8,863 nt of DNA from Planctomycetota bacterium (GTDB lineage: Bacteria > Planctomycetota > Planctomycetia > Pirellulales > UBA1268). Below are positions 5,169 through 8,863 of this stretch, in pieces. Numbering within the stretch: the stretch's first letter is position 1; every line of letters begins with the position of its first letter. The DNA lies in assembly GCA_003669255.1 (NCBI GenBank), contig QWPO01000111.1, positions 1 to 8,863 on the forward strand. Direction: 5' to 3'. The position numbers and the translations under genes were made by a program. Below the pieces are notes generated by a model. It was not told where the DNA came from. It did no database searches and saw only the letters and a program-made list of their open reading frames with translations.

Positions 5169-6533
5169 CTATCGCGCGGGCTCGAGCGTGGCCAGATCCA
5201 TGCCCAGCCGCTTGAGCTTCTTGTAGAGCGTGGTGCGGTTGATGCCGAGCGTCCGAGCGGCCACGTCGCGCCGCCAGCCGGCCTGCTCGAGCGCCGCCAC
5301 GATCAGCTGCCGCTCCGGGGTCGCCAGCGCCTGCTTGAGCGGCGTGGTCTCCGGCCCCGGGCAGGCCGCGAGGCCACCGCCCCCGAGCACGGCTGCGGGC
5401 AGGTCTCCGAGCTCCACGCATGCCCCGCGCCCCAGGAAGATGCCCCGCTCGATCGCATGCTGCAGTTCGCGGACATTGCCCGGCCAGACGTGCGCGGCGA
5501 GCGCGTCCACCGCGGCAGGCGTGAAGCCCTCGACCGCGCGACCCGCACGGGTGGCCGTGGTACGGAGGAAGTGCGCCGCGAGCACGGGGATATCGGTCTT
5601 CCGGTCCCGCAGCGGCGGCATCTCGACGGCCACCACGTTGATCCGCCAGAAGAGGTCGGCCCGAAACCGGCCGGCGGCCACGAGCGTCTCGAGGCTCTCG
5701 TTGGTGGCGAGGATCACTCGGGCATCGACGCTGTGAGTCTGCGAGCCGCCCACCGGCTCGAACTGCATGTCTTGGAGCACGCGAAGGAGCTTCACCTGCA
5801 TCGCTGGTGAGGCCGTGGCGATTTCATCAAGGAAGATCGTGCCGCCGTCGGCGAGCAGGAACTTGCCGTCGCGGTCGCCGGCGGCGCCGGTGAACGAGCC
5901 GGCCACGTGACCAAACAGTTCGCTCTCGAGCAGCGACTCGCTGAGGCTCCCACACGCCACTTCCACGAACCGCCCCTGGCGACCGCTGCGGCGATGGATC
6001 TCCCGGGCGAGCAGCGACTTGCCGGTGCCGCTCTCGCCGGTGATCAACACCGTGGCCGGGGTGGCGGCAATGCGGTCGACGATGTCGAGAATCCGGGCCA
6101 TGGTCGGATGGCCGCCGAGGACGGCCGATTCGACGTCGGCCGTGCGGCGACTGCTGGCTGTGGCTGCGGCCTCGATCGCCGCGAGCAGTGCCCCGTCGCT
6201 CGCCGGCATCGCCACCGACGCATCGGCCCATGCCGCCTCCGGCATGCCTTGGGCGTCGGCTGGCATCACCGCGACGAGCCCAACCGAGGGCGACGCCGCG
6301 CGGGCGGCGGCCGCGATGACCGCCGCCCCGCCGTCGGGCAGGCCGGCATCGATCAGACAGGCACCGAGGCCGCCGCGAGCGGCGATCCGCACCGCCTCGG
6401 CCACAGAGCCGGCCGCCAGGGCGTGCCAGCCGGTCGAGCACAGCCACTGCGCCGTCGCCGAGGCCGATCGCCGGTCGTCATCGACCACGAGGATGCGGGC
6501 GGCGCGGGACGAAGGTTCCTGACGGATCGGCAT
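5169..6533 (-). CDS. Sigma-54-dependent transcriptional activator with degenerate receiver domain (NtrC family)
   Basis: A 454-residue enhancer-binding protein that would open sigma-54 (RpoN) promoters by ATP hydrolysis. Domains: receiver-like (about 11-125), AAA+ (about 138-375), Fis-type helix-turn-helix (about 411-444, AALEQAGWRRDVAARTLG then NRTTLYKKLKRLG). The AAA+ domain has Walker A GESGTGKS (166-173), the sigma-54 loop as GSFTGA (212-217, usual GAFTGA), Walker B GGTIFLDE (230-237), an arginine segment RADLFWRIN and WPGNVREL (350-357). The receiver keeps the acidic DDD (18-20) and phosphoacceptor D62 (LIDAGLPDG). The switch Thr/Ser position is P91, and the conserved Lys is M109 (VAMPAS). 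Signalling by simple phosphorylation is therefore doubtful. The ATG at 6533 is chosen because AGGA lies 7 nt upstream; longer in-frame starts exist (ATG at 6563, TTG at 6590). No partner kinase is in view. Confidence 0.92.
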   Translation of the reverse strand: MPIRQEPSSRAARILVVDDDRRSASATAQWLCSTGWHALAAGSVAEAVRIAARGGLGACLIDAGLPDGGAAVIAAAARAASPSVGLVAVMPADAQGMPEAAWADASVAMPASDGALLAAIEAAATASSRRTADVESAVLGGHPTMARILDIVDRIAATPATVLITGESGTGKSLLAREIHRRSGRQGRFVEVACGSLSESLLESELFGHVAGSFTGAAGDRDGKFLLADGGTIFLDEIATASPAMQVKLLRVLQDMQFEPVGGSQTHSVDARVILATNESLETLVAAGRFRADLFWRINVVAVEMPPLRDRKTDIPVLAAHFLRTTATRAGRAVEGFTPAAVDALAAHVWPGNVRELQHAIERGIFLGRGACVELGDLPAAVLGGGGLAACPGPETTPLKQALATPERQLIVAALEQAGWRRDVAARTLGINRTTLYKKLKRLGMDLATLEPAR

Positions 6534-6593
6534 GGGGGATTCCTGGGCGTCTCGGCGCGGCATGTCCACACAGGATTCTTTAGGTCGCAAAAT

Positions 6594-6623
6594 GGCGACG
6601 GCAAAGTCGCCCCAGGGCGACTT
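6594..6623 (-). promoter_or_regulatory. Two mutually exclusive hairpins in the 215-bp gap before the sigma-54 activator
   Basis: One GTCGCC arm (6606-6611) can pair with GGCGAC on either side (6594-6599 or 6616-6621). The second option extends to a perfect 8-bp stem, AAGTCGCC/GGCGACTT, with a 4-nt loop (6604-6623). Read toward the activator gene, the weaker 6-bp hairpin is followed by ATTTTG. The arrangement resembles an antiterminator/terminator switch, but the T-tract is poor. Nothing else was recognised in 6534-6748. Confidence 0.3.
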
Positions 6624-6748
6624 CTTTACCCCATCGGCACCTGCCGGCCGTCACGACCGTCATGGTCCGTACGACCCAACGCGGGCTCAACCGCGTGGCT
6701 GGTTCGCCGCAGGCTGCTGGCGTCGACACGCCGGGGCAGGGCGACGAC

Positions 6749-7474
6749 CTACGGCGTGGGATTCGCCGGTGGCGCGTCTTCGTGATTGACGTCACCAAGG
6801 GCCACGGCGTCGGCGATCCGGTCGGCCGCAGGCCCGAGGAGGATCTCCCGCTTCTCGAAGAGCGCCTCGGGATCCTGGTCGAGCATCCGGATTCGACGCT
6901 TGCGGAACGAGAAGAACGCGATCACCGCCAGGGCGATTGCCGCCAGGGCGATCACCGCCGCCGTGAGGCCCCGCTCGGCCGATTGGATCAGGCTCGTGAT
7001 CCGGTCGCCGAAGACGTAGGCCAGCCCGAAGAAGCCGCTGATCACGACCGACGCACAGATGAAGTCCGCCAGCAGAAACCAGCGATACTTCACCCGCAGC
7101 ATCCCCGCCGTGAGATAGAAGGGGCTGCGGAGGCCGACGAGGAACCGGGCTACGAAGAAGGCCATGATCCCGTGCTTCTTGATCAGATCCTCGATCGTCT
7201 TCTCCCGTTCGGGCGTGAGAAAGCCCGACCACCACGGATGATCCTTGAGGATCCGGGCCCCGAAGAACCGGCCGATGGCGTACATCAGGCTGTCACCGAG
7301 CAGGGCGCCGACCAAGCAGGCCGGCAGCGCGTAGTACCACTTCAGCGCCGCGGCCTTGCTCGCCAACCCCGCGGCGACGATCGGCACCTCTTCCGGGATC
7401 GGCAGGCCGATGCCCGTGAGCGTGAGGAAGAGAATGATGCCCAGATAAGAACCCCGCTCGATCCAGTCGAACAT
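6749..7474 (-). CDS. DedA-family (VTT domain) integral membrane protein
   Basis: A 241-residue protein of the DedA/SNARE-associated family, whose members act in membrane lipid homeostasis; some are reported as undecaprenyl phosphate or phospholipid translocases. Visible hallmarks: the N-terminal re-entrant segment GIGLPIPEEVPIVAAGL (about 21-37), GALLGDSLMYAIGRFFGARIL (about 56-76), and the family signature VARFLVGLRSPFYLTAGM (about 108-125), a form of F/V-x-R-x-x-P-x-x-R with V replacing the usual Pro. Two further hydrophobic stretches follow (ADFICASVVISGFFGLAYVFG; LTAAVIALAAIALAVIAFFSF). A charged cytoplasmic tail starts at RKRRIRML. The length fits the family (200-230) plus a roughly 40-residue tail. 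The ATG at 7472-7474 has no clear Shine-Dalgarno sequence. It lies 101 bp after apbE on the same strand and may be read through from it. The transported lipid cannot be told from sequence. Confidence 0.9.
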   Translation of the reverse strand: MFDWIERGSYLGIILFLTLTGIGLPIPEEVPIVAAGLASKAAALKWYYALPACLVGALLGDSLMYAIGRFFGARILKDHPWWSGFLTPEREKTIEDLIKKHGIMAFFVARFLVGLRSPFYLTAGMLRVKYRWFLLADFICASVVISGFFGLAYVFGDRITSLIQSAERGLTAAVIALAAIALAVIAFFSFRKRRIRMLDQDPEALFEKREILLGPAADRIADAVALGDVNHEDAPPANPTP

Positions 7475-7575
7475 GATGGATGCGGCGTGCGGCGGGGTGG
7501 ATGGTCGGACGGAATCCGGCCAATGGGCGGAACAGAGGACGTCGGCGGGAGTGTACCGCGCCCCGGCGGGCCTGG

Positions 7576-8607
<1,032 letters not shown>

Positions 8608-8620
8608 CGGTGTGCTCACC

Positions 8621-8863
8621 TCACCGCGGCGCGAGGCCCCGGTCGAAGGCGTCCTGATCGCGGCGGAAGAGGGCAAGTTCGCTCTCAAACCGCTCCGGTG
8701 AAATGGTGTAGACCGCCTGCTCGTCGGTGTGCGAGTGGCAGTGGGCCACAAGCAGACGGTAGAGGAACTTGAAGAGCTGCCGGGGCACGCGGAGCGAACG
8801 CAGGCCGTCGATCAGCCGCCGCTGGTCGATCGCGGGATCGAAGAGCTGGGCGAGCGTGGCAGG
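8621..8863 (-). CDS. C-terminal 80 residues of an unrecognised protein (runs off right edge)
   Basis: The frame is open from the right edge to a TGA at 8621-8623, 13 bp before apbE. Its 80 residues are soluble-looking and charged, with features such as LFDPAIDQRRLIDGLRSLRV, FKFLYRLLVAHCHSH and FRRDQDAFDRGLAPR. The segment is predicted mainly helical by eye; no catalytic motif or membrane segment is seen. The short distance to apbE implies co-transcription. I do not recognise the family. Codon and base use match the neighbours, which supports a real coding region. Confidence 0.75.
   Translation of the reverse strand, partial: PATLAQLFDPAIDQRRLIDGLRSLRVPRQLFKFLYRLLVAHCHSHTDEQAVYTISPERFESELALFRRDQDAFDRGLAPR

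Noticed and set aside
4510..5226. Plus-strand frame encoding three 33-residue repeats (RSCCRS...LATCT)
   Set aside because: It arises because the 99-bp DNA repeat is a multiple of three and runs out of frame through the EEP gene. The Cys/Arg-rich repeat protein has no start context or family and is best explained as a by-product of the DNA repeat.

Overview
The window is about 8.9 kb of GC-rich bacterial chromosome with tightly packed genes. It looks like a member of the Planctomycetota, possibly near the Pirellulales. This assignment is an inference from the ribosomal protein S1 N-terminus, a planctomycete-like transglutaminase subfamily, weak or absent Shine-Dalgarno sequences and overall composition. 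No search was run to confirm it. There is no phage, transposase, CRISPR or defence gene in the window.

Layout, left to right. (1) The N-terminal two thirds of rpsA (minus strand) runs off the left edge. It has a structured leader without a Shine-Dalgarno sequence, including a 74-nt cloverleaf-like fold. (2) A signal-peptide-bearing transglutaminase-like protein (plus) converges on (3) a sugar phosphate isomerase/epimerase-like TIM-barrel protein (minus). A pair of palindromic repeats lies between them. (4) A divergent promoter region leads to a plus-strand pair: uppP (undecaprenyl-diphosphatase) and a membrane-anchored endonuclease/exonuclease/phosphatase (EEP) protein, 25 bp apart. (5) Three tandem 99-bp repeats carry the same palindrome pair in the opposite orientation, again between convergent genes. 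(6) On the minus strand, reading from the right edge inward, come the tail of an unrecognised gene, apbE (FMN transferase), a DedA-family membrane protein, and a sigma-54-dependent activator whose receiver domain has lost key switch residues.

How the parts relate. The genes are mostly chromosomal housekeeping and envelope functions: translation, lipid-carrier recycling, membrane protein flavinylation and a DedA transporter-like protein. UppP recycles the lipid carrier of peptidoglycan and other envelope polymers, and some DedA proteins are implicated in the same carrier cycle, but the two are in separate transcription units here. The sigma-54 activator has no partner kinase or visible target promoter in the window.

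The signal not explained by genes is the repeat family. It is a composite of two 21-nt near-perfect palindromes in fixed order, found at both convergent gene ends. At one site it was amplified three-fold together with the last codons and stop codon of the upstream gene. Second in interest are the rpsA leader and three proteins with altered functional residues (S1, TIM barrel, receiver).
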